From Pseudoscardovia suis (lineage in GTDB: Bacteria; Actinomycetota; Actinomycetes; Actinomycetales; Bifidobacteriaceae), in the NCBI RefSeq assembly GCF_002797875.1, contig NZ_PGFC01000001.1, positions 663,316 through 727,315 of the forward strand: a DNA stretch of 64,000 nt, read 5' to 3'. Both the position numbers and the translations under genes were made by a program. This document shows positions 29,848-40,930 of this stretch, piece after piece (the first letter of the stretch is position 1; each line of letters begins with the position of its first letter). Below the pieces are notes generated by a model, which saw nothing but the letters and a program-made list of their open reading frames with translations, made no database searches and was not told where the DNA came from.

Positions 29848-32556
29848 TTACTTGGTGTTTTCGGCCATGAGGTTGCGCAGCACGTACTGCAGGATGCCGC
29901 CATTGCGGTAATAATCCGCCTCGCCGGGCGTATCGATGCGCACGGTGGCGTCGAAGCTCACGGTGGTGCCATCAGCCCTCGTGGCGGTGACGGTGATGGT
30001 GCGCGGCGTGGTGCCGGCGTTCATCGCCTCGATGCCATCGATGGCATACGTCTCGGAGCCATCCAGCCCCAGGGACTGCGCGGATTCGCCATCGGGGAAC
30101 TGCAAGGGCAGCACACCCATGCCGATGAGGTTGGAGCGGTGGATGCGCTCGAAGCTACGCGCGATGACCGCCTTGACGCCGAGCATGAGCGTGCCCTTGG
30201 CCGCCCAGTCGCGCGAGGAGCCGGTGCCGTACTCCTTGCCCGCGATGACGACGAGCGGCGTGCCTGCGGCCTTGTAATGTTGGGAGGCCTCGAAGATCGT
30301 GGACGGCTTGCCGGTCGTGAAATCATACGTGTAACCGCCGGGAGTGACCTCCTGCCCCATCGAGGCGAGCAGCTGGTTGCGCAGGCGGATGTTGCCGAAG
30401 GTGCCGCGCACCATGACCTCGTGGTTGCCGCGGCGCGAGCCATAGGAGTTGAAGTCTCGCGGCGCCACGCCATGCTCGACGAGGTACTGCCCTGCCGGGC
30501 TCGACGCCTTGAACGCACCAGCCGGCGAGATGTGGTCGGTGGTCACGGAATCGCCGAGGAACGCAAGCACGCGCGCCCCCTTGAAATCCTTGACGGGTGC
30601 GGGGGTTGCCCCCATGCCGTCGAAGAACGTCTGGCGGCGCACATACGTGGAATCCGGATCCCATGCGAACAGTTCGCCCTGGGGCACGTCCAGGCCCTTC
30701 CAACGGCTGTCGCCGTCGAACACCGTGGCGTAGTCCTTGACGAACATGTCGCGGCTCAGGGACGACGAGATGGTGGCGGCAATGTCTTCGTTGCTCGGCC
30801 AGATGTCGCGCAGGTACACGTCGTTGCCATCCGGGTTCTGCCCCAGCGGCTGGTTTTCGAAATCGAAATCCATCGTGCCGGCCAGCGCGTAGGCGATGAC
30901 GAGCGGCGGCGACGCGAGGTAGTTCATCTTGACGTCGGGGCTGATGCGGCCTTCGAAATTGCGGTTGCCCGACAGCACGGCGGTCACGGCAAGGTCATTG
31001 TCGTTGATCTGCTGGGAGATGGCCGGGTCGAGCGGACCGGAATTGCCGATGCAGGTGGCGCAACCGTAGCCCACGAGCTCATATCCCAAAGCATCGAGGT
31101 CGTCCTGCAGGCCGGACTTGCGGTAGTAGTCGGTGACGACCTGGGAGCCGGGGGCAAGCGACGTCTTGACCCACGGCTTGGGCTTGAGGCCCAGGCGATG
31201 CGCGTTGCGGGCCAGCAGGCCGGCGGCGATCATGACGGAGGGGTTGGACGTGTTCGTGCACGAGGTGATGGAGGCGATGGCAACGTCTCCGTTCTTGATG
31301 TCGAACTGGCCCTTGGCTTCGGAATCGACATGCACGTCGCCTTCGGCGGTGCGGTCGGTGACGTATGCAGGCAGCGTGTTTTCGAACGTCTGCTTGGCAT
31401 CCGACAGCAGGATGCGGTCCTGCGGGCGCTTGGGGCCGGCGATGGACGGCTTGACAGAGCCCAGGTCGAGTTCCATGTATTCGGAATACTGCGGCTCGAC
31501 GTACGCGGGGTCCGTGGTGTCGCCCCACAGCTTGTTGGCCTTGGCGTAGGCTTCGACAAGCGCGATCTGCTCGTCGCTGCGGCCGGTGAGGCGCAGGTAG
31601 TCGAGCGTGACCTGGTCGATCGGGAAGATGCCGCAGGTGGAGCCGAATTCAGGGCTCATGTTGCCGATGGTGGCGCGGTTTGCAAGCGGCACCGCGGCGA
31701 CGCCGTCGCCGTAGAATTCAACGAACTTGCCCACGACGCCATGCTTGCGCAGCATGTCGGTGATGGTGAGCACCACATCCGTGGCGGTGACGCCCTCGGG
31801 GATCGAGCCGGTGAGCTTGAATCCCACGACGCGCGGCACGAGCATCGAGATGGGCTGGCCGAGCATAGCGGCCTCGGCTTCGATGCCGCCCACGCCCCAG
31901 CCGAGTACGCCCAGGCCGTTGACGGTGGTCGTGTGGGAGTCGGTGCCCACGCAGGAATCAAGGTATGCGAGGGTGGAGTCGCCCTGCGGCTTCGTCATGA
32001 CGCACTTGGCGAGGTATTCGATGTTGACCTGGTGGATGATGCCGGTCCCCGGGGGCACGACGCGGAAGTTCTTGAACGCTTGCTGACCCCAGCGCAGGAA
32101 CTGGTAGCGTTCCTTGTTGCGCTTGTATTCGATGTCCATGTTCTGTTCGATGGCGTTCGGCACGCCGGCGACATCGATCTGCACGGAATGGTCGATGACC
32201 ATCTGTGCCGGGACCTGCGGGTTGATGACCTCAGGGTCGCCGCCCAGGTCCTTCACCGCGTCACGCATGGTCGCCAGGTCGACGATGCAGGGCACGCCGG
32301 TGAAATCCTGCATGACGACACGGCTCGGGGTGAACTGGATCTCATGGCTGGGCTCTGCGGAGGCGTCCCAGTCGAGCAACGCCTTGACATGATCGTCGGT
32401 GATGTTCTGGCCGTCGATGTTGCGCACAAGATTCTCGACGAGCACCTTGAGCGAGTATGGCAGGTGGTCGATGCCGGGAAGGTCAGCGATGTTGTAGTAA
32501 TCGAATCCCTTTCCGTTGACCTCAAGCCGGGCGAGCTGTGAATCGCGATAGGACAT
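29848..32556 (-). CDS. acnA: Aconitate hydratase
   Basis: Converts citrate to isocitrate through a [4Fe-4S] cluster; in bifidobacteria it serves the short oxidative branch to 2-oxoglutarate and glutamate. 902 aa, AcnA/IRP type. Signature stretches [30 protein letters not shown] (cluster Cys) and [11 protein letters not shown] are intact. ATG at 32556 with GGAGG upstream. Monocistronic: own terminator downstream and a P-type ATPase gene 37 bases upstream on the same strand. Confidence 0.98.
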   Translation of the reverse strand: MSYRDSQLARLEVNGKGFDYYNIADLPGIDHLPYSLKVLVENLVRNIDGQNITDDHVKALLDWDASAEPSHEIQFTPSRVVMQDFTGVPCIVDLATMRDAVKDLGGDPEVINPQVPAQMVIDHSVQIDVAGVPNAIEQNMDIEYKRNKERYQFLRWGQQAFKNFRVVPPGTGIIHQVNIEYLAKCVMTKPQGDSTLAYLDSCVGTDSHTTTVNGLGVLGWGVGGIEAEAAMLGQPISMLVPRVVGFKLTGSIPEGVTATDVVLTITDMLRKHGVVGKFVEFYGDGVAAVPLANRATIGNMSPEFGSTCGIFPIDQVTLDYLRLTGRSDEQIALVEAYAKANKLWGDTTDPAYVEPQYSEYMELDLGSVKPSIAGPKRPQDRILLSDAKQTFENTLPAYVTDRTAEGDVHVDSEAKGQFDIKNGDVAIASITSCTNTSNPSVMIAAGLLARNAHRLGLKPKPWVKTSLAPGSQVVTDYYRKSGLQDDLDALGYELVGYGCATCIGNSGPLDPAISQQINDNDLAVTAVLSGNRNFEGRISPDVKMNYLASPPLVIAYALAGTMDFDFENQPLGQNPDGNDVYLRDIWPSNEDIAATISSSLSRDMFVKDYATVFDGDSRWKGLDVPQGELFAWDPDSTYVRRQTFFDGMGATPAPVKDFKGARVLAFLGDSVTTDHISPAGAFKASSPAGQYLVEHGVAPRDFNSYGSRRGNHEVMVRGTFGNIRLRNQLLASMGQEVTPGGYTYDFTTGKPSTIFEASQHYKAAGTPLVVIAGKEYGTGSSRDWAAKGTLMLGVKAVIARSFERIHRSNLIGMGVLPLQFPDGESAQSLGLDGSETYAIDGIEAMNAGTTPRTITVTATRADGTTVSFDATVRIDTPGEADYYRNGGILQYVLRNLMAENTK

Positions 32557-32593
32557 AGGGCCTCCGTTAAATATGAAATGTTCCCTACCATTA

Positions 32594-35380
32594 TTACTTG
32601 TTGCGTGTGACGTGTCGGCGTCGCGCGCACATGGTGGACATCGCGTCAGGCAGGCGCTTGCCCGCCGCCACGCACAGGGCGAGCACGAGCATGCCTGCGG
32701 CGAGCGCCACCAGCGTGGGGATCACGAAGCGGCCGCGCGGCAGCGCCACGTCGAAGAAGTTCGAGACAAGGGGGATGACCGCTCCTGCGACACCGGCCAG
32801 GGCGAACACCGCTACAAGCACGCCGCGCCACGAGCGAAGCGGCTGTGCGACGCGGGCGAGCACGATGACGCTCAATGCGAACAGCACGAGCACGCAGATG
32901 TGCCGCAATTGCGTGAGGTCGGCGGCGACCGCCGTGTCGAGGTGCAATGCGCGCGGCAGGATCCATGCCGCGCCGAGCACGCTGATGGCGATTCCCGTGC
33001 CGCAGGGCACGGCGAATCGCAGCACGCGCCGCAGGAATCCCGGCATATAGCGGCGTGTGTTGGGCGCGAGCGCGAGGATGAACGCCGGGATGCCGATGGT
33101 GAGGGCGCCCACGTAAGTGATGTGGCGCGGCAGGTATGGGAATGGAATGCCGGTGAGCACCACGCCGAGCGAAATGAGGGCCGAGTAGGCGGTCTTGGCG
33201 AGGAACAGGCTGGCGACGCGTTCCATGTTCGCCATGACCTGTCGGCCGCGGGCGACGACGTCGGGCAGGTGCGAGAACTTGGAGTCCACGAGCACGACCT
33301 GCGCGACGGCTTTCGTGGCGGATGCGGCATTGCCCATTGCGATGCCGAGGTCGGCTTCCTTGAGGGCGAGCGCATCGTTGACGCCGTCACCGGTCATGGC
33401 GACCGTGTGGCCGCGCTTGTGGAGCGCCTGGACGATTGCTTTCTTCTGGTTGGGCAGCACGCGGCCCACGACGTCGACGTCTTCAAGGACCGCGGCGAGC
33501 TCGTCGATGTCTTCGGGCAATTCGCGGGCGTCGATGGCGCGCGGGGCGCGGTCTGCGCACAGGTGCACGCGGTCGGCTATCGCCGCGACGGTGAGAGGGT
33601 TGTCGCCGGAGATGACGCGGCACCGCACGCCTTGCTCGCGGAACCATGCGAGGGTTCTGGCGGCATCGGGGCGCACGGATTCGGCGCAGACCACGAGCGC
33701 CACGGGAATCGCACGAGGATCAATCGCACAAGAATCGATTGCAGCCTCGGCCGCGGCGTCGTTCGCCACGGCCTCATTCGCAGTGGCTTCCGGGCTTGGC
33801 GCGGGGTCCCGCTGGGTACTCGCCGCTCCCCTCTCCGGCGTGCCGGATGCACCGTCCGCTGCCACGCAAGCCAATAGCAGCACGCGCGAGCCTGTGCGCG
33901 CCTGCGCGTCGATCGCCGTGCGCACCTCGGGGTATTCGCCATACAATGCGCGCAAGATCACTTCGGGAGCGCCCATGTACCAGCGCGTCGCGGCGCCATC
34001 CGAACCCGTGCCGCGCACATCTGCGCTGCTCCACTTGCGGGAGGATGAGAACGGCACGCGGGAGATAACGCGGCCACGCCCGCCGCGGCCGGCGCCTGCC
34101 GCCTCCCCTCTCACCGCGAACGCCTGCAGCTGGCGGCCATCGGCATCCGTCAGCTCGTATGCCGCATCGCGAAGGCCTGCGAGCACCGCGGCGCCGGTGA
34201 TGTTCGGCGTCGGTTCGTCGCACACGTCACGCAAGGCTTCCAGCACTTCATGCGCCGCCGGTGCGGGCGTGGCCGTGGAATCCGGCAGCAACCGCACGCC
34301 GGTGAGTTCGATGCCGCCGTCGGTGATCGTGCCGGTTTTATCAAGGTTGAGGCAATCGACGCGTGCAAGGGTCTCCACCGCCTCCAGCTCCTGCACAAGG
34401 GTGTTGCGTCGGGCCAGGCGCATCGCGGCGATGGCGAAGTTCAGTGAGGTGAGCAGCACGAGCCCCTCGGGGATCATGCCGACGACGCCGGCCACGGCGG
34501 AAACGACCGCATCGCGCCACTGCCCCGTGGCGATCGCGGCGTTCCATCCGCCCACGCGGTTCATTTGGGAAAGCACGAGCAGCACGCACAACGGCACGAC
34601 GAGGAACGTCATGAACTTGAGGATCGTGTTGATGCCGTCCTGCAAGTCGGATTTCGTGCGGGTGAACACCTTGGCCTGCGCGGTGAGACGCGCCGCATAG
34701 CTGCGCTCGCCCACGGCGACGACGCGCGCCAATGCGAGGCCGGACACCGCCGTCGCGCCGGAGAGCGCCTTGTCGCCCGGTTTCTTCTTCACGGTGGCGC
34801 TTTCGCCGGTGAGCATGGATTCGTCAAGCTCCAAGCCCCATGATTCGAGCACTTCGCAGTCGGCGGGCACTTGTTCGCCCGCGCGGATCCACAGCACGTC
34901 GCCTTCGACGATGTCCTCAGCGTCCACTTCTTCGTCATGTCCGTCGCGCCGCACGAGGTTGCGGGATTTGACGAGGATGGACAGCTTGTCGAGTGTGCGC
35001 TTGGATTTGAGCTCGGTGACGACGCCGATGAGGGTGTTGACGATGATGACGAAGCCGAAAACGGCGTCCTTCCACCGTCCGGTGAGCAACACGACGATCA
35101 TGGCGGCAAGGATGATGCCGTTGAACAGCGTGAACACGTTGGCGGCGATGATCTGCCCCACAGTGCGCGTGGTCTTCGTGGACTGCACGTTCACCTGGCC
35201 GTGCGCCACCCGGTCGGCCACCTGCCCGGCGGTGAGCCCGCGCTCATCGACCGCAGGCATGGACTGCGCCGCGCCTGACTGTGCCGATGTTGAGTGCGTC
35301 GATGTTGAGTGTGCCGTCATGGATTGTGCCGATTGTGCAGATTGTGCAGATGTTGATTGTGCCGTCGTGGACTGTTTCAC
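32594..35380 (-). CDS. P-type cation-transporting ATPase (CtpE-like)
   Basis: 928 aa membrane pump. TGES ([15 protein letters not shown]), phosphorylation motif DKTGT with D near residue 345, and [15 protein letters not shown] are present. The helix before the phosphorylation site reads [13 protein letters not shown], as in actinobacterial CtpE-type calcium/metal pumps. That supports a divalent cation substrate, but the ion is not proven. The first about 42 residues are Ser/Thr/Ala/Gln repeats (SAQ, STH units) encoded by short DNA repeats. An extra low-complexity segment lies in the nucleotide domain ([20 protein letters not shown]). GTG start at 35380, GGAGG 5 bases upstream. Confidence 0.92.
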   Translation of the reverse strand: MKQSTTAQSTSAQSAQSAQSMTAHSTSTHSTSAQSGAAQSMPAVDERGLTAGQVADRVAHGQVNVQSTKTTRTVGQIIAANVFTLFNGIILAAMIVVLLTGRWKDAVFGFVIIVNTLIGVVTELKSKRTLDKLSILVKSRNLVRRDGHDEEVDAEDIVEGDVLWIRAGEQVPADCEVLESWGLELDESMLTGESATVKKKPGDKALSGATAVSGLALARVVAVGERSYAARLTAQAKVFTRTKSDLQDGINTILKFMTFLVVPLCVLLVLSQMNRVGGWNAAIATGQWRDAVVSAVAGVVGMIPEGLVLLTSLNFAIAAMRLARRNTLVQELEAVETLARVDCLNLDKTGTITDGGIELTGVRLLPDSTATPAPAAHEVLEALRDVCDEPTPNITGAAVLAGLRDAAYELTDADGRQLQAFAVRGEAAGAGRGGRGRVISRVPFSSSRKWSSADVRGTGSDGAATRWYMGAPEVILRALYGEYPEVRTAIDAQARTGSRVLLLACVAADGASGTPERGAASTQRDPAPSPEATANEAVANDAAAEAAIDSCAIDPRAIPVALVVCAESVRPDAARTLAWFREQGVRCRVISGDNPLTVAAIADRVHLCADRAPRAIDARELPEDIDELAAVLEDVDVVGRVLPNQKKAIVQALHKRGHTVAMTGDGVNDALALKEADLGIAMGNAASATKAVAQVVLVDSKFSHLPDVVARGRQVMANMERVASLFLAKTAYSALISLGVVLTGIPFPYLPRHITYVGALTIGIPAFILALAPNTRRYMPGFLRRVLRFAVPCGTGIAISVLGAAWILPRALHLDTAVAADLTQLRHICVLVLFALSVIVLARVAQPLRSWRGVLVAVFALAGVAGAVIPLVSNFFDVALPRGRFVIPTLVALAAGMLVLALCVAAGKRLPDAMSTMCARRRHVTRNK

Positions 35381-35428
35381 GGAATCCTCCTTGGCGCTTC
35401 GCCCCTGCGCGTGCGGCGCACCGCCGTC

Positions 35429-36076
35429 TCACATGCGCACGTTCATCTTTTTTTCGTGCTCGTCGGCGTTGATGACAGCCGCGAGCGCGTGATACAGCGA
35501 ATATATGTTGTTGGCGATGTCCTCGTCATCATCCGTGGGTATGAAATCCGCCGCGTACAGCAGCTGGTTGTCCGGATCGATCGAGCCGTCGAGGAGTATG
35601 ACGGGGATGCCAGCCGTGCGCGCGACGCCGAGAGCGTCCTCCCATGCCTGGCTCGTCGAGGGATCGGCAGTGTCGTCGGGATGCACGACGATGAACGTCA
35701 CCTTGCGCTTGGCGAAGTCCTCGACGGCCTTGCGCTGCTGTTCTCCGGTGCTGGCCTGCGCGTAGAACACCGCGATCGAATTGCTTTCCACGTCTTCGCG
35801 GAATTCGTCGACGAGGTCCGGTTCGGCGCCGCTGCCGACCAACGCCACGCCATAGTCGGAGCGGTCGATGTAATCGTGGGAGATCGTGGCCTGGGTGTCC
35901 TGCGTGTCGCCCACCGCATGCCCGCGGGGCGCGCAGGAGCCCAGGCACAGCAGCGCGCACAGCATCGCGGCGATGCACGCGACAAGACGGCGCGCGCGCC
36001 TGCCTCCGGCGGCGTCTGTGCGGCGCAGCGACGCCTGTGCCTTCAGCCCGGGGGTTCCGTATCCTCGTCGCGCCAT
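35429..36076 (-). CDS. Short lipoprotein resembling one lobe of a sugar-binding protein
   Basis: 215 aa from ATG 36076 (GGAGG 5 bases upstream). Arg-rich N-terminus, hydrophobic segment, lipobox LGSC with Cys48. The rest resembles the N-terminal lobe of LacI/ribose-type periplasmic binding proteins: an opening strand YGVALVG, a region KRKVTFIVVHPDD and a strand GIPVILLDGSID. Those proteins are normally 300-330 aa, so the second lobe seems to be missing. No transporter genes adjoin it. Could be a sensor/partner lipoprotein or a shortened gene. Confidence 0.7.
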   Translation of the reverse strand: MARRGYGTPGLKAQASLRRTDAAGGRRARRLVACIAAMLCALLCLGSCAPRGHAVGDTQDTQATISHDYIDRSDYGVALVGSGAEPDLVDEFREDVESNSIAVFYAQASTGEQQRKAVEDFAKRKVTFIVVHPDDTADPSTSQAWEDALGVARTAGIPVILLDGSIDPDNQLLYAADFIPTDDDEDIANNIYSLYHALAAVINADEHEKKMNVRM

Positions 36077-36233
36077 CGCATCCTCCGTTCGTCGACGCAT
36101 TATCGCATCTCAGCTTAACGCATGAACCCGTCCGAGAGCCGGCGAATCAGCCCACGGCGCACCCGTCCGGCGCCGCACCGCCCGCATCAGTCGCATCCCA
36201 TGCAGCCCGTCCATGCCGCATGGCGCGCACGAG

Positions 36234-36255
36234 ACGTGTGAGGCATATCACACGT
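36234..36255. promoter_or_regulatory. CRP/GlxR-type operator upstream of ahpC
   Basis: Perfect 8-bp inverted repeat ACGTGTGA-N6-TCACACGT; it contains TGTGA-N6-TCACA, the consensus of CRP and actinobacterial GlxR. It lies between the divergent lipoprotein and ahpC genes, about 165 bases before the ahpC start. No other feature is clear in 36077-36419. Confidence 0.65.
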
Positions 36256-36419
36256 GACAAAGCACACAGTGAAATCCCTCCCGCATCCGTGCGTCGCACG
36301 ATACGATGAAACCAGCGGCGCACACCGGTGCCGGGACGGCCCAGGCTCCACTCGCACACGCAACGCCGCACAGCGCAATCACGCCAAATCCTGGGAACGA
36401 ACAATGGAAAGGACCACCA

Positions 36420-36983
36420 ATGACGCTTCTCAACCACGAAATCACCGACTTCACGGCAGACGCCTATCTCAACAATGATTTCACCCAGGTGAGCAAGAAG
36501 GACATCCTGGGCCACTGGTCCGTGTTCTTCTTCTATCCGGCGGACTTCACCTTCGTGTGCCCCACGGAGCTCGAGGACCTCGCCGATCACTACGACGAGT
36601 TCAAGAAGGCGGGCTGCGAGATCTATTCCGTCTCCCACGACACGCAGTACGTGCACAAGGCATGGCATGAGGCCAACGACAAGATCTCGAAGATCCAGTT
36701 CCCCATGCTCGCCGATCCCACGGCGCGCCTCGCCAAGGACCTCGATACCTACAACGAGGAGCTGGGCCAGGCGGAGCGCGGTGATTTCATCATCAACCCC
36801 GATGGCAAGGTCGTGGCCTACGAAGTGATTTCGTCGAACGTGGGCCGCAATGCCGAGGAAATCCTGCGTCGCGTGCAGGCTTCGCAGTTCGTGTATGAGC
36901 ACGGCGACCAGGTGTGCCCGGCGAAGTGGACGCCCGGCGAGGAGACGATCGAGCCGAGCCTCGACCTCGTCGGCCAGCTGTGA
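36420..36983 (+). CDS. ahpC: Alkyl hydroperoxide reductase AhpC (2-Cys peroxiredoxin)
   Basis: Reduces peroxides in the cytoplasm. 187 aa. Peroxidatic Cys47 in DFTFVCPTE and resolving Cys in HGDQVCPAKW. ATG at 36420 with AAAGGA 6 bases upstream; the frame reaches back to 36306 without support. Followed 31 bases later by its likely reductase, making an AhpC/AhpF-type pair, the main peroxide defence expected in a catalase-negative anaerobe. Confidence 0.97.
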   Translation: MTLLNHEITDFTADAYLNNDFTQVSKKDILGHWSVFFFYPADFTFVCPTELEDLADHYDEFKKAGCEIYSVSHDTQYVHKAWHEANDKISKIQFPMLADPTARLAKDLDTYNEELGQAERGDFIINPDGKVVAYEVISSNVGRNAEEILRRVQASQFVYEHGDQVCPAKWTPGEETIEPSLDLVGQL

Positions 36984-37014
36984 ACCATCCCGCGTAGAAG
37001 AATCCAGGAAGCCT

Positions 37015-38814
37015 ATGCAGCAAGACAAGAACCTCTATGATGCCGTCGTCATCGGCGGCGGACCTGCCGGCCTGACGGCAGGCTTGTATCTGGCGCGCGC
37101 ACGGTATCGCGTCGTCGTGCTGGAGGACGAGGACTTCGGCGGACAGATCACCCTGACGGACGCCGTGGTCAACTACCCGGGCGTCACCAAGGCCAGCGGG
37201 CGCCAGCTCACGGCGACGATGCGCCAGCAGGCGCTGGATTTCGGCGCCGAGCTGCGCGTGGCGCGCGCCACCGGCATCGAGAATGCACAAGGCGACGTCA
37301 AGGTCGTACACACGTCCACCGGTGACATCCGCACGTTCGGCGTGATTCTCGCCACCGGCGCCAAGCCGCGCACCATCGGGTTCGAAGGCGAGAAGGAGTA
37401 TGCCGGACGCGGCGTGGCGTATTGCGCCACGTGCGACGGCGAATTCTTCACCGGACGTGAGGTGCTGGTCGTCGGCGGCGGTTTCGCTGCGGCCGAGGAG
37501 GCGGTGTTCCTCACCAAGTACGCCAGCCACGTGACGGTGCTCGTGCGCGAGGATGACTTCACGTGCGATGCATCGGTGAGCGCCCCGACGAAAGCCGATC
37601 CCGCCATCACGGTGCGTTACAACACGGAACTGCTCGGCGTGCAGGCTGGCAAGGGCGGCCTTGCGCAAGCCACGTTCCGTGACCGCACGACCGGCACGAC
37701 CGAGGAATGGTCCCCCGCCGACGGCGGAACCTTCGGCGTGTTCGTCTTTGCGGGCTATGTGCCGCGCACCGAGCTTGTCAAGGACCTTGTGGAACTCGAC
37801 GAGCACGGGTATGTGGTGACGCACGATTATTTGGAGACGTCCCTGCCGGGCGTGTGGGCTGCCGGCGACCTGCGGCGCAAAAACCTGCGCCAGGTCGTGA
37901 CCGCCACCGCCGATGGCGCCATCGCCGCCGTCGAAGCGGAACGCTATGCATCCCGCATGAGCGAGAAGACCGGCCTGATGCCGGTGCGCCCCACCGACTC
38001 CCCTTACCAGCATCGCGAGGAGGAGCAGGCGAAGAAGGCACGCGAGGCGGCCACGTCGCCAGCCCCGGCGCCTGTCTCGCCGCGAGCGCAGGACGCGAAC
38101 GCCGCCCAGGGTGGCGCTGCGACGCGAGGCTCGTACTTCACGGATGCGGTCCGCGCCCAGCTCGACCAGGTGTTCGCACGCATGGCGCGTCCCGTCGTGC
38201 TGCGGCTGGACCTTGACGACACGGCGCTGTCGACCGAGCTCCACGGTTTCATGACGCAGCTGGCCGATGTCAGCAATGGCAAGGTGAGCGTGGAGGAACA
38301 TCGTCATTCCGATGGACCCGCCGCGGACCTTGACGGCGCTGACCCGCAGCTGCTGCCCTGCGTGCGCCTGTGCGTGCCGGATGGCGACGGCAAGGCGAAG
38401 CCGACGGGCATCGCCTTCCATGGGGTGCCCAGCGGCCATGAGTTCAACTCGTTCGTGCTGGCGCTCTACAATGTCGCTGGACCCGGCCAGCCGCTGGATG
38501 ATGCCGCTCGGCAGCGCATCGCTTCCCTGCCGAGCACGCGCATCATGCTGTTGGTGTCGCTCACTTGCACGATGTGCCCCACGACCGTGTTGTCGGCGCA
38601 ACGCATCGCGAGCCTCAACCCTGCCGTCACCGCCGAAGCCTACGACATCGCCCGCTTCCCCGAGCTGCGTGACAAGTACGACGTGATGAGCGTGCCGTGC
38701 ATTGTCATCACGAAGCCCGGCGATTCCGACGGCGCGGATGGCAGCGATGGCACGCGCACTGTGGAATTCGGCAAGAAGACGATTCCGCAGATGCTTGACC
38801 TGCTCGCCGCCTGA
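37015..38814 (+). CDS. AhpF-like flavoprotein disulfide reductase with C-terminal thioredoxin-fold module
   Basis: 599 aa. Residues about 1-310 are a thioredoxin reductase-like module: FAD motif GGGPAG (14-19), redox pair C137-A-T-C140, NADPH motif VVGGGFAAAEE. A Pro/Ala linker (about 345-365) leads to a C-terminal module of two thioredoxin-like folds with C518-T-M-C521 and a cis-Pro context (SVPCIV). This is the AhpF N-terminal module moved to the C-terminus. Presumed to pass electrons from NAD(P)H to AhpC encoded just upstream. ATG at 37015 with AGGAA close upstream. Confidence 0.9.
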   Translation: MQQDKNLYDAVVIGGGPAGLTAGLYLARARYRVVVLEDEDFGGQITLTDAVVNYPGVTKASGRQLTATMRQQALDFGAELRVARATGIENAQGDVKVVHTSTGDIRTFGVILATGAKPRTIGFEGEKEYAGRGVAYCATCDGEFFTGREVLVVGGGFAAAEEAVFLTKYASHVTVLVREDDFTCDASVSAPTKADPAITVRYNTELLGVQAGKGGLAQATFRDRTTGTTEEWSPADGGTFGVFVFAGYVPRTELVKDLVELDEHGYVVTHDYLETSLPGVWAAGDLRRKNLRQVVTATADGAIAAVEAERYASRMSEKTGLMPVRPTDSPYQHREEEQAKKAREAATSPAPAPVSPRAQDANAAQGGAATRGSYFTDAVRAQLDQVFARMARPVVLRLDLDDTALSTELHGFMTQLADVSNGKVSVEEHRHSDGPAADLDGADPQLLPCVRLCVPDGDGKAKPTGIAFHGVPSGHEFNSFVLALYNVAGPGQPLDDAARQRIASLPSTRIMLLVSLTCTMCPTTVLSAQRIASLNPAVTAEAYDIARFPELRDKYDVMSVPCIVITKPGDSDGADGSDGTRTVEFGKKTIPQMLDLLAA

Positions 38815-38865
38815 CACCCGGCTTCCCCGCGGCAAGCCCCAAGCAAGGCGAGCCCAAGGATATGC

Positions 38866-38916
38866 AAAGGCCTGTGTGGTTCCCGCACTCCGGTGCCAGG
38901 AACCGCACAGGCCTTT
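38866..38916. terminator. Bidirectional terminator between the ahpC-reductase unit and ohyA
   Basis: 18-bp stem with a single G-T pair, AAAGGCCTGTG... / ...CACAGGCCTTT, 15-nt loop; T-rich ends on both strands, between convergent genes. Confidence 0.85.
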
Positions 38917-38969
38917 ATCGTCTGGCGTGCGCTACCGTCCACATGGGGCGTGCGCTGCCATCCGCGCGA

Positions 38970-40748
38970 TCAGAGCGCGCCCGTCGCCTTGAGTAACTTC
39001 TCGACGTCCGTGCCCTTGACCTTCTTGAGCACTTCCCTGAGGGCGAGCCGGTCCTTGAGCGGCAGGTCCATCTGCTCGAGGGTCTTGCCGTCGGCGAGTT
39101 TCACGGTGGCGGTCAGCAGGTCGCGCACGTCGAACACGCTGCCCCACACCTCCGGCACGCCGCGGTCCACGTTGCACAGCGTGTACACGGCTTCCATGCC
39201 GGTGCGGATCGAGTATTCGGTGGTGAACACCGTGTCACGCGGCGTTTCGGCGTATTGCCCTATGAACGCGAGGTTCACCGAGCCGGCGGGCACGACGTCC
39301 GGGCGGTCACCCTTGCGACGCGGCTCGAAGAAGCTTGTCACGTAGGGCATCATCGTGGGCGTCGTGTTGCACTCGTTGTGCGCCAGGTAATCGATGCGGT
39401 CGGTGGGAACGCCGATGTGATACAGCCATTCGGCGCACAGTTCCGCGCCCGTGCATGCCGCCATCGGCTTCTTGACGTAATCGCCATCGTCATGCCAGCA
39501 GTTGAGTCCATACACCCAGATGAGGCAGTGGTCGGCGGGCTGGTCGGGGAACTGGCCTTGGCGGTTGATGGTCCACGACAGCAGCCAGCTGGAATCCTTT
39601 GCCGTCACGATGCCGCCGGTGACGACCTTGCCCGACAGCGGATCGCGGTGGCAGATCGCCTCGATGGCATCCAGCACTTCCTTGTTGGACGTGTCGACGG
39701 TCCAGGATTCCCAGCTGGTTTCCTCGATGTCCTTGAAGAACTTCTCGGGATGGCCGAAGTCCGGCGATTGCGCGGCGATTTTCTTCCACAGCTGCACTGA
39801 GGGACCTTCGCCGTTCTTGATGGTGACGACCGGGGCGGTGTCCTGGCTTCCGTAGGCGGTGCAATCGCCTTGAGAGCCGTTCGTGACGAACACAAGGTCG
39901 TTTTCGGTCAGGTCGATGGACTTGGCGACGCCTCCCTGCATGTATTCGATGCGCTTGGCGACCTTCTTCGTGGGCGTCACGTCGCACACGACGTTCGTGA
40001 CCTGCGTGTCGTATTGGAACACGCCGCCGGCGTCCTCGATGTACTTGACCATCGGCTTGATCATTGAATCATACTGGTTGTAGCGGGTGAACCGCAGCGC
40101 GGAAAGATCAGGCAGCCCGTCGATATGGTGGATGTAGCGCTGCATGTAGAGCTTCATCTCCAAGGCGCTGTGCCATTTCTCGAACGCGAACATCGTCTGC
40201 CAGTAGATCCAGAAGTTCGTGTTGTAGAAGTCATCGTCGAACATGTCGTCGATCGTCTTGTCGGCGAGATCCTCCTCAGTGGAGAGGAACAGGCGCAGCA
40301 ACTCCTGCGTGGCGCGCGGGTTCATGCCGTATTTCTTGTCGGTGTGGGCGTCCTGCCCTTGCTTTTCCGTCACGCGGCACAGCGAGAAGTTCGGGTCGGA
40401 CTTGTTGAGGCGGTAATACTCCGAGAAGATGGTCTCCCCAGGGTTGACGATGGAGGGGATGGACCGGAACAGGTCCCACATGCATTCGAAGTGGTTGTCC
40501 ATCTCTCGTCCGCCGCGCATGATGTAGCCGCGCGTGGCGTCATAGATGCCGTCGCATGATCCACCCGGCAACGGCAGCGATTCGAACACCGTGATATGGT
40601 CGGCCGGCATCTGCGCGTCTCGGATCAGATAGCACGCGGCGGAAAGACCCGCCAGCCCCGAACCCACGATGTATGCGTGCTTGTCGTCAATGCCTTCGGG
40701 CTTGTCCGGCTTCGCGAACGCCTCGTAATTGCCTGCGGAATAATACAT
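38970..40748 (-). CDS. ohyA: Oleate hydratase (MCRA family)
   Basis: FAD enzyme adding water to cis-9 fatty acids such as oleic acid (10-hydroxystearate), often a detoxification of free fatty acids in gut bacteria. 592 aa. N-terminal nucleotide-binding motif YIVGSGLAGLSAACYL, then LPGGSCDG and YIMRGGREMDNHFECMWDLF typical of the family. ATG at 40748 with AGGAGGG upstream. A TetR gene lies 182 bases upstream on the same strand and may control it. No fatty-acid efflux gene is adjacent. Confidence 0.95.
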   Translation of the reverse strand: MYYSAGNYEAFAKPDKPEGIDDKHAYIVGSGLAGLSAACYLIRDAQMPADHITVFESLPLPGGSCDGIYDATRGYIMRGGREMDNHFECMWDLFRSIPSIVNPGETIFSEYYRLNKSDPNFSLCRVTEKQGQDAHTDKKYGMNPRATQELLRLFLSTEEDLADKTIDDMFDDDFYNTNFWIYWQTMFAFEKWHSALEMKLYMQRYIHHIDGLPDLSALRFTRYNQYDSMIKPMVKYIEDAGGVFQYDTQVTNVVCDVTPTKKVAKRIEYMQGGVAKSIDLTENDLVFVTNGSQGDCTAYGSQDTAPVVTIKNGEGPSVQLWKKIAAQSPDFGHPEKFFKDIEETSWESWTVDTSNKEVLDAIEAICHRDPLSGKVVTGGIVTAKDSSWLLSWTINRQGQFPDQPADHCLIWVYGLNCWHDDGDYVKKPMAACTGAELCAEWLYHIGVPTDRIDYLAHNECNTTPTMMPYVTSFFEPRRKGDRPDVVPAGSVNLAFIGQYAETPRDTVFTTEYSIRTGMEAVYTLCNVDRGVPEVWGSVFDVRDLLTATVKLADGKTLEQMDLPLKDRLALREVLKKVKGTDVEKLLKATGAL

Positions 40749-40930
40749 GGTGCCCTCCTTGCCCATCGCATGCAGTCCGCCTGCATGCATCGCTCGACCC
40801 CTCGTCGGGTCGCGTCCCCGGCTTCATCGCCGGAAGACGTTTTCATTATCGGCATTCCTGCCGCAGGGCGGTACCCACAACCATTCGGACACCGTGCAGT
40901 TTTCATACAGATTGAGGATTTTGTATGAAA

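Noticed and set aside
29749..32541. 930-codon plus-strand frame opposite acnA
   Set aside because: Same cause; shadow of aconitase with no recognisable domain.
36793..38835. 680-codon minus-strand frame opposite the AhpF-like gene
   Set aside because: Shadow frame without motifs; the plus-strand flavoprotein is clear.
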